Shown here piece by piece: positions 31,227 through 40,216 of a DNA stretch of 64,000 nt. The DNA lies in NCBI RefSeq assembly GCF_052180255.1, contig NZ_CP197466.1, positions 3,906,001 to 3,970,000 on the forward strand. The letters are read 5' to 3'. Within the stretch, counting starts at the first letter, position 1, and each line of letters starts with the position of its first letter. The position numbers were made by a program, and so were the translations under genes. The stretch is from Paenibacillus_AM sp052180255. GTDB lineage: Bacteria; Bacillota; Bacilli; Paenibacillales; NBRC-103111. The notes under the pieces are model-generated. The model ran no database searches, was not told the origin of the DNA, and was given only the letters and a program-made list of their open reading frames with translations.

Positions 31227-31613
31227 TTATCCAAGCTTGCGTTCAGTAGTTGGCGTCATGAACTGCTCATTAACTGCATGACGTAATTCATCAATATCAA
31301 ACGGTTTGGTAAAATGTTTAAGCACACCGAGTTCCGTTGTTTCTTTTATCATATCGAGCTCACCATAAGCTGTCATCATGATGACTTTAATTGATTCGTC
31401 CATACGCTTGATATGCCTCAAAATGTCCAGACCGTCCATACCTGGGATCTTCATGTCAAGCAAAACAAGATCAGGCGCTTCTCGGCTTACAATATCAAGC
31501 GCAAGTCTGCCATTGGAGGCTTGAAAAGTCGTATACCCCTCAGCGTTAAATACTTCCGTTAGCAAGATTCTGATGCCAGTCTGATCATCAACGATCAACA
31601 GCTTTTTATTCAA
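31227..31613 (-). CDS. spo0F: Sporulation initiation phosphotransferase Spo0F
   Basis: 128 residues from TTG at 31613, seven bases after GGGGG; the frame upstream to 31646 is not needed. Single receiver domain: acidic pair VDDQ at 9-10, phospho-acceptor D53 in LVLLDMKIPGMDG, TAYGE and FTKPFD switch residues. No output domain. It relays phosphate from sporulation kinases to Spo0B. Expressed from a sigma-H promoter just upstream. Confidence 0.94.
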   Translation of the reverse strand: MNKKLLIVDDQTGIRILLTEVFNAEGYTTFQASNGRLALDIVSREAPDLVLLDMKIPGMDGLDILRHIKRMDESIKVIMMTAYGELDMIKETTELGVLKHFTKPFDIDELRHAVNEQFMTPTTERKLG

Positions 31614-31662
31614 TCCAATACCCCCTTGAAACAAATAAACGAACAACCATCACTTCTATCTT

Positions 31663-31689
31663 ATTCGCCATTTACTTCCACTTTCCTCC
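31663..31689 (-). promoter_or_regulatory. Sigma-H promoter of spo0F
   Basis: Minus strand GGAGGAAAG (31681-31689), 11-base spacer, GGCGAAT (31663-31669). This fits the sigma-H consensus RnAGGAwWW-N11/12-RnnGAAT exactly and sits about 50 bases before the spo0F start. Confidence 0.8.
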
Positions 31690-31729
31690 TGAAAATGTAG
31701 GGAGTATTGTATGAATTGTAAAAAAATGA

Positions 31730-33331
31730 CTATCTTTTGCCGTTCAATGCCGCTTTTACAAATTCACGGAACAACGGCTGTGGGCGATTCGGGCGAGATA
31801 TAAATTCCGGATGGAATTGTACGGCCAGGAACCAAGGGTGATCTTTTAATTCTACAATCTCCACTAAACGTCCATCAGGCGAAGTACCTGAAATCGTAAG
31901 ACCTGCTGATTCAATCAAATCGCGATATTCATTGTTAAATTCATACCGGTGACGGTGTCTTTCGTATACAAGCTCATCATTATAGCATTGCTCTGCAATC
32001 GTACCAGTAACAAGTTTGCACGGATATAGACCCAGACGCATTGTACCGCCAAGATTCTCGATGTCTTTTTGTTCAGGTAACAAGTCAATTACAGGATAAG
32101 CTGTTGTTGGATTGATTTCCGAAGAATTCGCGCCTTCTAATCGTGCAACGTTTCGTGCATATTCAATTACAGCTACCTGCATACCTAAGCAAATACCGAA
32201 GAACGGAATTTTCTTCTCACGCGCATAACGAATTGCGGATACTTTACCTTCGATACCACGATCACCGAATCCACCAGGAACGAGGATACCATCTACACCC
32301 GCAAGTAACTCATCTACGTTGTGATCGTATACTTCTTCCGCATTTACCCAACGAATGTTCACGGATGTATTCGAATCAAATCCTGCATGGCTCAAAGATT
32401 CTACGATACTCAGGTAAGCGTCATGAAGTGCCACGTATTTACCAACGATCGCAATTTCAGTCGTATGCTTCAAGTTCTTCACGACATCAATGAGTTTTAC
32501 CCATTCTGTCATATCCGGTTCTGGAGCAGTTATTTTCAAGTGATTCAATACAATGTCATCCATACCTTGATCACGAAGCATCATTGGTATTTCGTACAGT
32601 GTCTCTGCATCACGTGCTTCAATTACAGCATTCGCATCAATATCACAGAATAAAGCAAGCTTGCTCTTCGTATCTTCGGTCAAAGCTTTCTCTGTCCGGC
32701 ATACGATAATGTTCGGCTGTATACCAATCGAACGCAATTCTTTTACACTATGTTGGGTTGGCTTTGTCTTGATCTCACCCGCTGCTTGCAAGTAAGGAAT
32801 CAAGGTCACATGAATGTACATCACATTCTCGCGGCCAATATCACTTTTGATTTGACGAATCGCTTCTAAATACGGCAAGCTCTCGATGTCGCCTACTGTA
32901 CCCCCGATTTCTGTAATGACAACATCGGAATGCGCTTCACGTCCTGCGCGGTAAACGCGATCTTTAATTTCATTCGTAATGTGTGGAACAACTTGTACCG
33001 TTCCACCCAAGTAGTCACCGCGACGTTCTTTCGTAATAACTGAAGAGTATACTTTACCCGTTGTTACATTGGAGTTCTTAGACAAGTTAATATCAATAAA
33101 ACGCTCATAATGACCCAAATCCAAATCCGTCTCCGCACCATCATCCGTAACGAATACTTCACCATGCTGGTAAGGGCTCATTGTCCCTGGATCCACGTTA
33201 ATGTACGGATCAAACTTTTGAATCGTAACTTTAAGTCCGCGGTTTTTAAGCAATCTACCCAACGATGCAGCTGTAATTCCTTTGCCCAGCGAGGACACGA
33301 CGCCTCCTGTGACGAAAATATATTTGGTCAT
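31730..33331 (-). CDS. pyrG: CTP synthase
   Basis: 533 residues. N-terminal synthetase with FVTGGVVSSLGKGITAASLG, DPYINVDPGTMSPYQHGEVF and QFHPEF/CLGMQ in the C-terminal glutamine amidotransferase (catalytic Cys in FGICLGMQVAVIE, His-Glu in AVQFHPEF). Makes CTP from UTP and glutamine. Preceded by a leader with attenuator (see regulatory entry). Confidence 0.98.
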   Translation of the reverse strand: MTKYIFVTGGVVSSLGKGITAASLGRLLKNRGLKVTIQKFDPYINVDPGTMSPYQHGEVFVTDDGAETDLDLGHYERFIDINLSKNSNVTTGKVYSSVITKERRGDYLGGTVQVVPHITNEIKDRVYRAGREAHSDVVITEIGGTVGDIESLPYLEAIRQIKSDIGRENVMYIHVTLIPYLQAAGEIKTKPTQHSVKELRSIGIQPNIIVCRTEKALTEDTKSKLALFCDIDANAVIEARDAETLYEIPMMLRDQGMDDIVLNHLKITAPEPDMTEWVKLIDVVKNLKHTTEIAIVGKYVALHDAYLSIVESLSHAGFDSNTSVNIRWVNAEEVYDHNVDELLAGVDGILVPGGFGDRGIEGKVSAIRYAREKKIPFFGICLGMQVAVIEYARNVARLEGANSSEINPTTAYPVIDLLPEQKDIENLGGTMRLGLYPCKLVTGTIAEQCYNDELVYERHRHRYEFNNEYRDLIESAGLTISGTSPDGRLVEIVELKDHPWFLAVQFHPEFISRPNRPQPLFREFVKAALNGKR

Positions 33332-33436
33332 TATATTGCCTCCTTAGAAGTTTTGAACATAAGTTCTGAATTTTGTGAAACACTTGTCTTAGTTTCCAGT
33401 AAACCGGGGTTACTTAACCAAAAAAACCATAAAAAA

Positions 33437-33546
33437 ACAAAAAAAAGTGACACCCGTAGCGAGACGGGGCACTTTTTTATACATAATATCCGTTATTCTT
33501 TTTAAAGCCCAGAACATAGTTTACTCAAAAGCAGGCTGACTGTCAA
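33437..33546 (-). promoter_or_regulatory. pyrG promoter with GGGC start and leader terminator (CTP-sensing attenuator)
   Basis: Minus strand TTGACA (33541-33546), 17-base spacer, TAAACT (33518-33523), seven bases, then GGGC (33510-33507) as the likely transcription start. A terminator follows at 33437-33477: AAGTG.CCCCGT-loop-ACGGG.CACTT with a long T-run. B. subtilis pyrG starts with pppGGGC and adds extra G residues when CTP is scarce; the G-run then pairs with the C-rich side of the terminator. The same parts are here. Confidence 0.8.
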
Positions 33547-33585
33547 GAAAACTTATAGCCCAATTTTCAGTACATGAACGATCGA

Positions 33586-34164
33586 TTATTTATCGTCTTC
33601 ATCCTCGTCATCCGAGTCATCTTCATCATCAGAATCTTCGTCATTTGAATCCTCATCCGCTACTGCTTCGTCGATCTCTTCGTCTTCTTCTATCTCTTCA
33701 TCGCCAAAGAAAGCTGGGTCTTCCTCTTCTTCTTCAGCTTCTGACTCATTGTCAAATTCATCACGAGGTGAATCAAAGGAATCAAAGCCTTCTGTATCGT
33801 AGCTTTCTTCTTCTTCAGCGAAGATATCCTCATCTAGATCGTCGTCTTCATCATTAATGATACGAGGACGTTTGGCACCTGCAACTGCATCTTCACCTTT
33901 TTCAACTGGGTACCAGCGCTTCAATCCCCATAGGTTTGCTCCAACACAAGCAAATCGTCCATCGATGTTAATTTCCGTATATAGTTGTGCAATTACATCC
34001 ATCATTTGTTCAGAGGATAAGCCTTTAATTTGCGCAATTTCTTGCATCAGATCACGATAATAAAACGGAGTATTCGCAGATTTTAACAATTCAAACGCAA
34101 GGTCAACCATCGGCATTTCACGGGCTTGATCCTCGGAAATTTTAAGTGTATATGAGTTACTCAC
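33586..34164 (-). CDS. rpoE: RNA polymerase delta subunit
   Basis: 192 residues from GTG at 34164 after GGGAAG. Residues 1-95 form the folded HARE-type domain (MVDLAFELLKSANTPFYYRDLMQ, DGRFACVGANLWGLKRWYP); from about 110 to the end the protein is almost only Asp/Glu/Ser, the disordered acidic tail that recycles RNA polymerase. Slightly longer than the B. subtilis protein (173), due to the tail. Gene order rpoE-pyrG is conserved. Confidence 0.95.
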   Translation of the reverse strand: MSNSYTLKISEDQAREMPMVDLAFELLKSANTPFYYRDLMQEIAQIKGLSSEQMMDVIAQLYTEINIDGRFACVGANLWGLKRWYPVEKGEDAVAGAKRPRIINDEDDDLDEDIFAEEEESYDTEGFDSFDSPRDEFDNESEAEEEEEDPAFFGDEEIEEDEEIDEAVADEDSNDEDSDDEDDSDDEDEDDK

Positions 34165-34285
34165 GGCAAAACACACTTCCCTTCAACTACATTTATTCAT
34201 TCGGAGCTATAAGAACTACCTTATCCAATATCTTCATTAAGTAAAACCTATTTTATGTAAAAATGCAACTTCACGCAAGTCATCT

Positions 34286-34430
34286 CCAAAAAATAGCAAA
34301 GCGAAGGTTTCCCTTCGCTTCAGACTGTACCCTGCAGAGACTTTTCTTACGAAGCCCCTCACTCTCAGAGTATGTTGATTTCCTCACCTTGACACGGCTG
34401 AAACCTTATTTATTTCATATGGGGCATATC
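34286..34430 (-). ncRNA. Possible small RNA or long rpoE leader ending in a terminator
   Basis: Minus strand AAGCGAAGG-GAAA-CCTTCGCTT at 34299-34320, then TGCTATTTTTTGG. No protein gene precedes it on this strand (the S8 protease runs the other way). About 100 bases upstream TTGATT and TAAATA (18-base spacer) could be a promoter. The product would be either an independent RNA or an attenuated rpoE leader. Confidence 0.4.
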
Positions 34431-34506
34431 AATCAATCTTGTGTTTGCGCATGTACATACAATGAGGAGAGATTCGACATCCGGTGTAAGGTGGGAGGTG
34501 GCTGCA

Positions 34507-35736
34507 GTGGACCCCGAACCATTTATTGAAACGTTGCATGATGAAATCCATCTCTCAAGCAAAGCGAAAAAAAGACAAATTATTCGCTTTGAGAATACTG
34601 AAGACTATGACGCATGTATCGATTTCATCAAAACTTGGCAGGCCCCTCCAGAAGAAAAGCAATCGATTCAAGAACTAAAAATCATTCAAGCGATTTCATG
34701 TCCTATTCATTCCTTACAATCACTGATGAAATTTACCCATGCTGTGTCCATTGAGGAAGATAGCACCTTAAGCATCCACTATCAAGCTGATAACTATCAT
34801 TCTTTCACTAATCAATCCTCAATTAGAAGCCATTTTTATCCTGTCGGTAATCAATTGATCCCATGGGGAGTCAAGCAAGTGAAGGCGCCTCTAACTTGGA
34901 CTAAAACACGTGGTTCTGAAGTACGAATCGGCGTCATTGATACGGGAGTCGATCCCACTCATCCTGACCTAAAACCATCGATCTATCGAGGTGTGAACTT
35001 ACTCTTCCCGGGCATGCTTCCAAACGATGATAATGGACATGGCACTCATATTGCTGGAATTATCGCGGGGGCGTCGACGAGAAAAGGTATTCTTGGCGTT
35101 GCTCCACAAGCTTCTATTCATGCAGTAAAAGCGTTTGATAGACTCGGAAGTGCTTATGTATCAGATATTATTGCCGGCATTAACTGGTGTGTTGAAAATA
35201 ATATGGATATTATCAATATGAGCTTTGGAATGTCATCTTACTCCAAAGCACTCGAAAATGCCGTGCAGCACGCTTATAAAGCGGGTAAAATCATTATCGC
35301 ATCATGCGGGAATGAAGGAAAAAAAGCATCTGTCGATTACCCCGCACGTTTTCCGCAAGTCGTATCCGTTGGTGCTATTACACAATTAAACCGAATTGCC
35401 CCTTTTAGTAATAAAGGAAAACGGATTGATATTTATGCACCTGGCGAAAAAATATATTCTTGCTGGTTGAATGGTAATTACAACGAGCTAAGCGGTACTT
35501 CGATGGCCACGGCGCACGTCAGTGGAGTTGTCGCTCTCATGCTCAGTACGAAACCAAATCTCAAACCACTCCAAATCAAAAAGACGCTTAAGCAATATGC
35601 AGTTACTTTAACAAAAGAAGTAAAAGCATCTGCTGGACAAATTAACGCTAGGCGAGTGATTAATGCCATTACCAAAACACGCAGCTTACAAAAGAAAAAG
35701 ATTGCTCGCCGCTCAATAGACGGTCACTCCTTATAG
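34507..35736 (+). CDS. S8 family subtilisin-like serine protease without signal peptide
   Basis: 409 residues from GTG at 34507, eight bases after GGGAGG; a longer frame from 34441 lacks a site. Residues 1-115 resemble an inhibitor-type prodomain (fold inferred only). Catalytic triad: Asp in GVIDTGVDPTHPD, His in NGHGTHIAGII, Ser in LSGTSMATAHVSGVV, with oxyanion Asn in ASCGNEG. Neither start gives a hydrophobic export signal, so it may act inside the cell or leave by another route. Shares a terminator with convergent argS. Confidence 0.9.
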   Translation: MDPEPFIETLHDEIHLSSKAKKRQIIRFENTEDYDACIDFIKTWQAPPEEKQSIQELKIIQAISCPIHSLQSLMKFTHAVSIEEDSTLSIHYQADNYHSFTNQSSIRSHFYPVGNQLIPWGVKQVKAPLTWTKTRGSEVRIGVIDTGVDPTHPDLKPSIYRGVNLLFPGMLPNDDNGHGTHIAGIIAGASTRKGILGVAPQASIHAVKAFDRLGSAYVSDIIAGINWCVENNMDIINMSFGMSSYSKALENAVQHAYKAGKIIIASCGNEGKKASVDYPARFPQVVSVGAITQLNRIAPFSNKGKRIDIYAPGEKIYSCWLNGNYNELSGTSMATAHVSGVVALMLSTKPNLKPLQIKKTLKQYAVTLTKEVKASAGQINARRVINAITKTRSLQKKKIARRSIDGHSL

Positions 35737-35752
35737 AATCCATCCAACATAA

Positions 35753-35796
35753 CAAAAGGCACTGTTTACGGGAGAATCCCATAAGCAGTGCCTTTA
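35753..35796. terminator. Bidirectional terminator between S8 protease and argS
   Basis: AAAGGCACTG and CAGTGCCTTT flank an inner GGGA/TCCC pair; A- and T-rich flanks allow use on both strands. Confidence 0.8.
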
Positions 35797-35811
35797 ATGT
35801 TATATCAGTTC

Positions 35812-37485
35812 CTACATACGATCCGGTGAAGATACCCCAACTGCTCTTAATACGTTGCGAATCACGATCTGTAGAGCGCCTAACAACGCGAAACGCGCTT
35901 GCGTCTGCTCAGCATCCTCTGTCATTACCCGCTCCGCTTTATAGTAAGAGTGGAACATGCTTGCAATATCATATACATAACGAATCAAACGATGAGGAGC
36001 ATAAAGACGTGCAGCTTCCGAAATCTCTTGAGGAAGCTCGCCCATTTTACGAAGAAGGTCGAATTCTGCTTCTGATGTTAAGCAATTAAGATTGACTTGT
36101 GACAAGTCGACGATTTCAATTCCTTGCTCTTCTGCTTGACGGAAAATCGAGCAAATACGTGCAAATGCATACTGTACATAGAAAACAGGGTTCTCATTCG
36201 ACTTAGAAACCGCCAAATCCATATCAAAATCAAGATGAGAATCCATCGAACGCATCGTAAAGAAGTAGCGAATGGCATCGACACCCACTTCATCCATCAA
36301 ATCTTCCATCGTAACGGCTTTACCTGTACGCTTGGACATCTTTACTTTCTCCCCGTCTTGGAACAAGGAAACCATCTGCGCGATAAGTACAGTTAGCTTA
36401 GAAGCATCGTATCCAAGAGTTGTCATAGCCGCTTTTACACGCGGGATATAACCATGGTGATCCGCTCCCCAAATGTTAATCAATTGGTCATAACCGCGCT
36501 CATACTTATTGCGGTGATACGCAATATCAGGTGTTAAATAGGTAAACGAACCGTCATTCTTTATGAGAACACGATCTTTGTCATCGCCAAGGTCTGTTGT
36601 ACGCAGCCATGTTGCTCCTTCTTGCTCATATACATAACCGCTATTACGCAGTGCTTCTAAAGCTTGATCCAGCTGGCCGCTCGTATAAATAGATGTTTCG
36701 GAGAACCACTCGTCGAATTGCACACCAAATCTCGCTAAATCTCGCTTGAGCTTATCCAGCTCTCGGGTCAACCCATATTCACGGAAAAACGCTAAACGTT
36801 CTTGTTCATCAAGTGCAAGTAAGCTGTTGCCCTTTTCTGATGCAAGCTCATCTGCAAAGCCTTTGATGTCTTCACCATGATAACCGTCTTCTGGCATAGG
36901 TACATCTTGACCTAGCGCTTGCATATAACGAGCTTCAATCGAAAGAGCTAAGTTATTCACTTGATTCCCTGCATCATTAATGTAGTACTCACGTGTTACA
37001 TCATAGCCTGCTAAATCAAGTACATTACATAGCGCATCCCCAACTGCTGCCCCACGAGCATGTCCCAAGTGCAAAGAGCCTGTCGGATTTGCAGAAACGA
37101 ATTCTACTTGTACTTTGCGACCTTGTCCATCATTAATCTGACCATAACGATCACCTGATTGATAGACCTCGCCTACAACTTGATATAAATAGCTTTTATC
37201 CATATGAAAATTAATGAATCCAGGACCAGCAATTTCAACTTTAGCAATATGAGCCTTCTCTTGTTCCAATTTCGCAATAAGCTGCTCTGCAATTACACGC
37301 GGATTCTGCTTTGCAATCTTAGTCAATTGCATCGCAATATTGGTAGACAAATCACCGTGTGTTTTCTCCTTTGGTACTTCTAGTACGATTTCTGGCAACT
37401 GGTCTGCCGTAACGAGACCTGTGTCTATCACAGCCTGTCCAACTACCTCACGAACCGCAGACTTCACTTGTTCTAACACGTTCAT
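35812..37485 (-). CDS. argS: Arginyl-tRNA synthetase (main copy)
   Basis: 557 residues. N-terminal tRNA-recognition domain, HIGH motif in NPTGSLHLGHARGAAVGD, KMSK motif in KVKMSKRTGKAV, C-terminal DALR anticodon domain. This is the type shared with B. subtilis ArgS. No T-box precedes it. It follows ywiB with four bases between, the argS site lying in the ywiB end. A second argS of another type lies 8 kb away. Confidence 0.97.
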   Translation of the reverse strand: MNVLEQVKSAVREVVGQAVIDTGLVTADQLPEIVLEVPKEKTHGDLSTNIAMQLTKIAKQNPRVIAEQLIAKLEQEKAHIAKVEIAGPGFINFHMDKSYLYQVVGEVYQSGDRYGQINDGQGRKVQVEFVSANPTGSLHLGHARGAAVGDALCNVLDLAGYDVTREYYINDAGNQVNNLALSIEARYMQALGQDVPMPEDGYHGEDIKGFADELASEKGNSLLALDEQERLAFFREYGLTRELDKLKRDLARFGVQFDEWFSETSIYTSGQLDQALEALRNSGYVYEQEGATWLRTTDLGDDKDRVLIKNDGSFTYLTPDIAYHRNKYERGYDQLINIWGADHHGYIPRVKAAMTTLGYDASKLTVLIAQMVSLFQDGEKVKMSKRTGKAVTMEDLMDEVGVDAIRYFFTMRSMDSHLDFDMDLAVSKSNENPVFYVQYAFARICSIFRQAEEQGIEIVDLSQVNLNCLTSEAEFDLLRKMGELPQEISEAARLYAPHRLIRYVYDIASMFHSYYKAERVMTEDAEQTQARFALLGALQIVIRNVLRAVGVSSPDRM

Positions 37486-37489
37486 TAAG

Positions 37490-37915
37490 TTAACCCTCCT
37501 GATTGTCGTTCATTTTCTTAATGGATAGTTTTATTTTGAATCGCCCGGCGTGGTCGCCTGCGACATACAAATCATAGTTCCATTTGGCATCGCCAAGTCC
37601 ATTCTCATCTAATCGCATTTGTAACGAATGCGTTCGAATTCGCATATCAAGCCGGCCTTGTGCGGTGTGGTACCAGCCTTCTGTCCACTCACCCGGAAGG
37701 AATGTTTGCTCTGATCCGGTCTCACCTTGTCTAATAATGCGAAATTGATTATCACTAAACTTAAGTAGTGTCGTCGTGCGACCTAACTCTTCCTGTATTT
37801 CCTCATACCTGATGTAAATATGTCCATTCTTTAAGTACAAATCACCCTCCGCATGCTGCAAGAGCTGCTGATCGCCATTTGTACTATCAATGGTAATACG
37901 AACCTGTTGTTTCAT
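37490..37915 (-). CDS. ywiB: DUF1934 beta-barrel protein (YwiB)
   Basis: 141 residues. Beta-rich, calycin-like pattern (GDLYLKNGHIYIRYEE, TTLLKFSDNQFRIIRQGE, WNYDLYVAGDHAGRFKIKLS) matching the DUF1934/YwiB family and its fixed place before argS. Function unknown. Confidence 0.82.
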   Translation of the reverse strand: MKQQVRITIDSTNGDQQLLQHAEGDLYLKNGHIYIRYEEIQEELGRTTTLLKFSDNQFRIIRQGETGSEQTFLPGEWTEGWYHTAQGRLDMRIRTHSLQMRLDENGLGDAKWNYDLYVAGDHAGRFKIKLSIKKMNDNQEG

Positions 37916-38067
37916 TGGACATGTAACTCCCTCATGTCAAGTTTAGCTTCTAGTGTATAGTATCGTGAAAATAAATTCAATTGCTGAAGGATACAGATCA
38001 CATCGCTCAGGTACGACATAGACCCTGTCTCAATCGATCAAGGTCCCTGCATTTGAACACACTTGCA

Positions 38068-38101
38068 TAAAAAAAACACCGCCAAGTGGATTGACGGTGT
38101 C
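38068..38101 (-). terminator. Terminator of the speE-speB operon
   Basis: Minus strand ACACCGTCAATCC...GGCGGTGT followed by eight T. Confidence 0.85.
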
Positions 38102-38111
38102 AGGAAACGAT

Positions 38112-38987
38112 TTATTTTGTCGGTACAAGACCAAGCAAAATTTCACGAATGATTTTGGATGCAACAATTTGTGTCTGCTCAGTCGGATCATATGCAGGAG
38201 CTACTTCTACGACATCAGCACCGATTACGTCCAGGCCTGCACCCGCAATCGCATGAATAGAAGCTAGCAATTCCTTAGATGTGATGCCGCCTGCTTCAGC
38301 TGTTCCCGTACCAGGAGCTGCTGAAGGATCAAGAACATCGATATCGATCGTCAAGTATACCGGGCGTCCTGCAAGCTCTGGCAATACTTTGCGAAGCGGT
38401 TCAAGTACTTCAAATGGATGGAAGTTAATGTTCTCACGCGCATATTGGAATTCTTCACGTGAACCAGAGCGGATACCGAATTGATAAATATTTTTGCCAC
38501 CAATTAAGTTAGCAGCTTTACGAAGTGGTGTAGAGTGAGAAAGCGGTTCGCCTTCATAGTTCTCACGCAAATCCGCATGCGCATCAAAGTGAATGATCGC
38601 AAGATCTGGATATTTTTCATAAAGTGCTTGGAAGATTGGCCAAGAACACAAGTGCTCACCGCCAAGACCAAGTGGGAACTTATCGTCTTTCAGTAAACCT
38701 GTTACGTAGTCCTTGATGATATCAAGGGAACGTGCCGGGTTTCCGAAAGGAAGCAACAAATCGCCTGCATCGAAATATTGGATATCCACGAGGGATTTAT
38801 CTAAATACGGACTATATTCCTCAAGTCCGATGGACACTTCACGAATACGTGGAGGACCGAATCGGGAGCCTGGACGGAATGACACCGTGAAATCCATAGG
38901 CATGCCGTAAATAACAGCTTTGGAAGCTGCGTAATCATCAGAAGAACAAATAAATACATTACCCGAATAAGCTTGATCTAAACGCAT
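38112..38987 (-). CDS. speB: Agmatinase
   Basis: 291 residues from ATG at 38987, matching the B. subtilis start MRFDEAYSG; TTG 38993 and GTG 38999 are alternatives. Binuclear Mn site: LGLGGEHLCSW, IIHFDAHADLRE and LTIDIDVLDPSAAPGTGT. Converts agmatine to putrescine and urea. Follows speE, so putrescine made here feeds the spermidine synthase. Confidence 0.95.
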   Translation of the reverse strand: MRLDQAYSGNVFICSSDDYAASKAVIYGMPMDFTVSFRPGSRFGPPRIREVSIGLEEYSPYLDKSLVDIQYFDAGDLLLPFGNPARSLDIIKDYVTGLLKDDKFPLGLGGEHLCSWPIFQALYEKYPDLAIIHFDAHADLRENYEGEPLSHSTPLRKAANLIGGKNIYQFGIRSGSREEFQYARENINFHPFEVLEPLRKVLPELAGRPVYLTIDIDVLDPSAAPGTGTAEAGGITSKELLASIHAIAGAGLDVIGADVVEVAPAYDPTEQTQIVASKIIREILLGLVPTK

Positions 38988-39032
38988 AATCAAACGCACA
39001 TCCTTTCGTTCATCGCTAGCTGCAAAATGAAA

Positions 39033-39860
39033 TTACTTCACCAAATCTTCTACGAACTTCGGTAGAACGAACGCTGCTTTGTGCAAGCGTGATGTGTAAT
39101 ATTTCGTATCTAGCTCTGGAATTGCTGTTTCGTCCACTTGAAGTGGATCATACGTTTTGGAACCCATTGTGAATGTCCATAGACCACTTGGGTAAGTTGG
39201 GATATTCGCACCATATACACGAACGATTGGGAAAATTTCTTTCACATCACGGTTAACGGTTTGGATCAGGTCTGCTTTGAACCAAGGGTTATCTGTCTGT
39301 GCCACGAAAATTCCATCTTCTTTAAGCGCATCAAAAATGCCTTGGTAGAAACCTTTGGAGAACAATTCAACCGCTGGGCCTACTGGCTCCGTGGAATCAA
39401 CCATGATTACGTCATACTCATTCTTGTGCTCGTGAATGTGCATGTAACCATCGCCTACGATAACTTCAACGCGTGGGTTATCCAATTCACCTGCAATTGT
39501 CGGTAAGTACTTCTTGGAATACTCGATTACCTTACCATCAATGTCAACCAATACAGCCTTTTCTACTTTCGGGTGCTTCATAACTTCACGAATTACACCG
39601 CCATCACCACCGCCTACAACAAGCACGTGCTTCGGATTCGGATGCGTAAATAATGCTGGGTGTGCTACCATCTCATGGTATACAAATTCGTCACGAACGG
39701 TTGTCATGACCATACCGTCTAGTGTCAGCATCGTACCCCATTCTTCGGTTTCGATCATCGCTAGATCTTGAAAGTCTGTTTGTTCTCTTACATACGATTC
39801 TTTAATTTTAGCAGTAATGCCATAACTCTCTGTTTGTTTCTCCGTGTACCACAAATCCAT
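39033..39860 (-). CDS. speE: Spermidine synthase
   Basis: 275 residues from ATG at 39860, eight bases after GAGGGG. SAM-binding VLVVGGGDGGVIREV, acidic LVDIDGKVIEYSK, gatekeeping DSTEPVGPAVELF. Transfers aminopropyl from decarboxylated SAM to putrescine. Operon speE-speB as in B. subtilis. Confidence 0.96.
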   Translation of the reverse strand: MDLWYTEKQTESYGITAKIKESYVREQTDFQDLAMIETEEWGTMLTLDGMVMTTVRDEFVYHEMVAHPALFTHPNPKHVLVVGGGDGGVIREVMKHPKVEKAVLVDIDGKVIEYSKKYLPTIAGELDNPRVEVIVGDGYMHIHEHKNEYDVIMVDSTEPVGPAVELFSKGFYQGIFDALKEDGIFVAQTDNPWFKADLIQTVNRDVKEIFPIVRVYGANIPTYPSGLWTFTMGSKTYDPLQVDETAIPELDTKYYTSRLHKAAFVLPKFVEDLVK

Positions 39861-39902
39861 TTGTACAGCCCCTCTTTCCATTTCATATATATAAATGACC
39901 AA

Positions 39903-40216
39903 AATGCCTGATCTCAGTGTTCCACCTTAGCGTCTTTCCATGCGCAAACTGGTGTCCGCGACACTCTCCTTCATGCACAAATTGTATTATAGTAGATTGC
40001 TCCCAAAATGAAAACAATTGTGACCCTTTAGCCAAATATTTTAAGTAAATTTCAACTTATTATGTACATATTTGAATAGGTGGGTCCAACATTTTCCATA
40101 CTGTGAATAAGATGAGACTTCATTTGACATATTCACAAATAAATACGACCAATGTCGAATTCGCCCGTATATAAATAGATGGGAGAACCAATCGGTTCGG
40201 GAAAGGAGTAAAACGT
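39903..40216. other. Divergent promoter region between speE and the PBP gene
   Basis: About 310 bases without a gene. Contains short AT-rich stretches but no promoter pair I can defend. In B. subtilis pbpG is under forespore control; no clear sigma-F/G site was recognised here. Confidence 0.3.

Noticed and set aside
33437..33477. Terminator taken as the end of rpoE
   Set aside because: A promoter with a GGGC start lies between rpoE and this hairpin, so it is better explained as the pyrG leader attenuator, although rpoE transcripts may also stop there.
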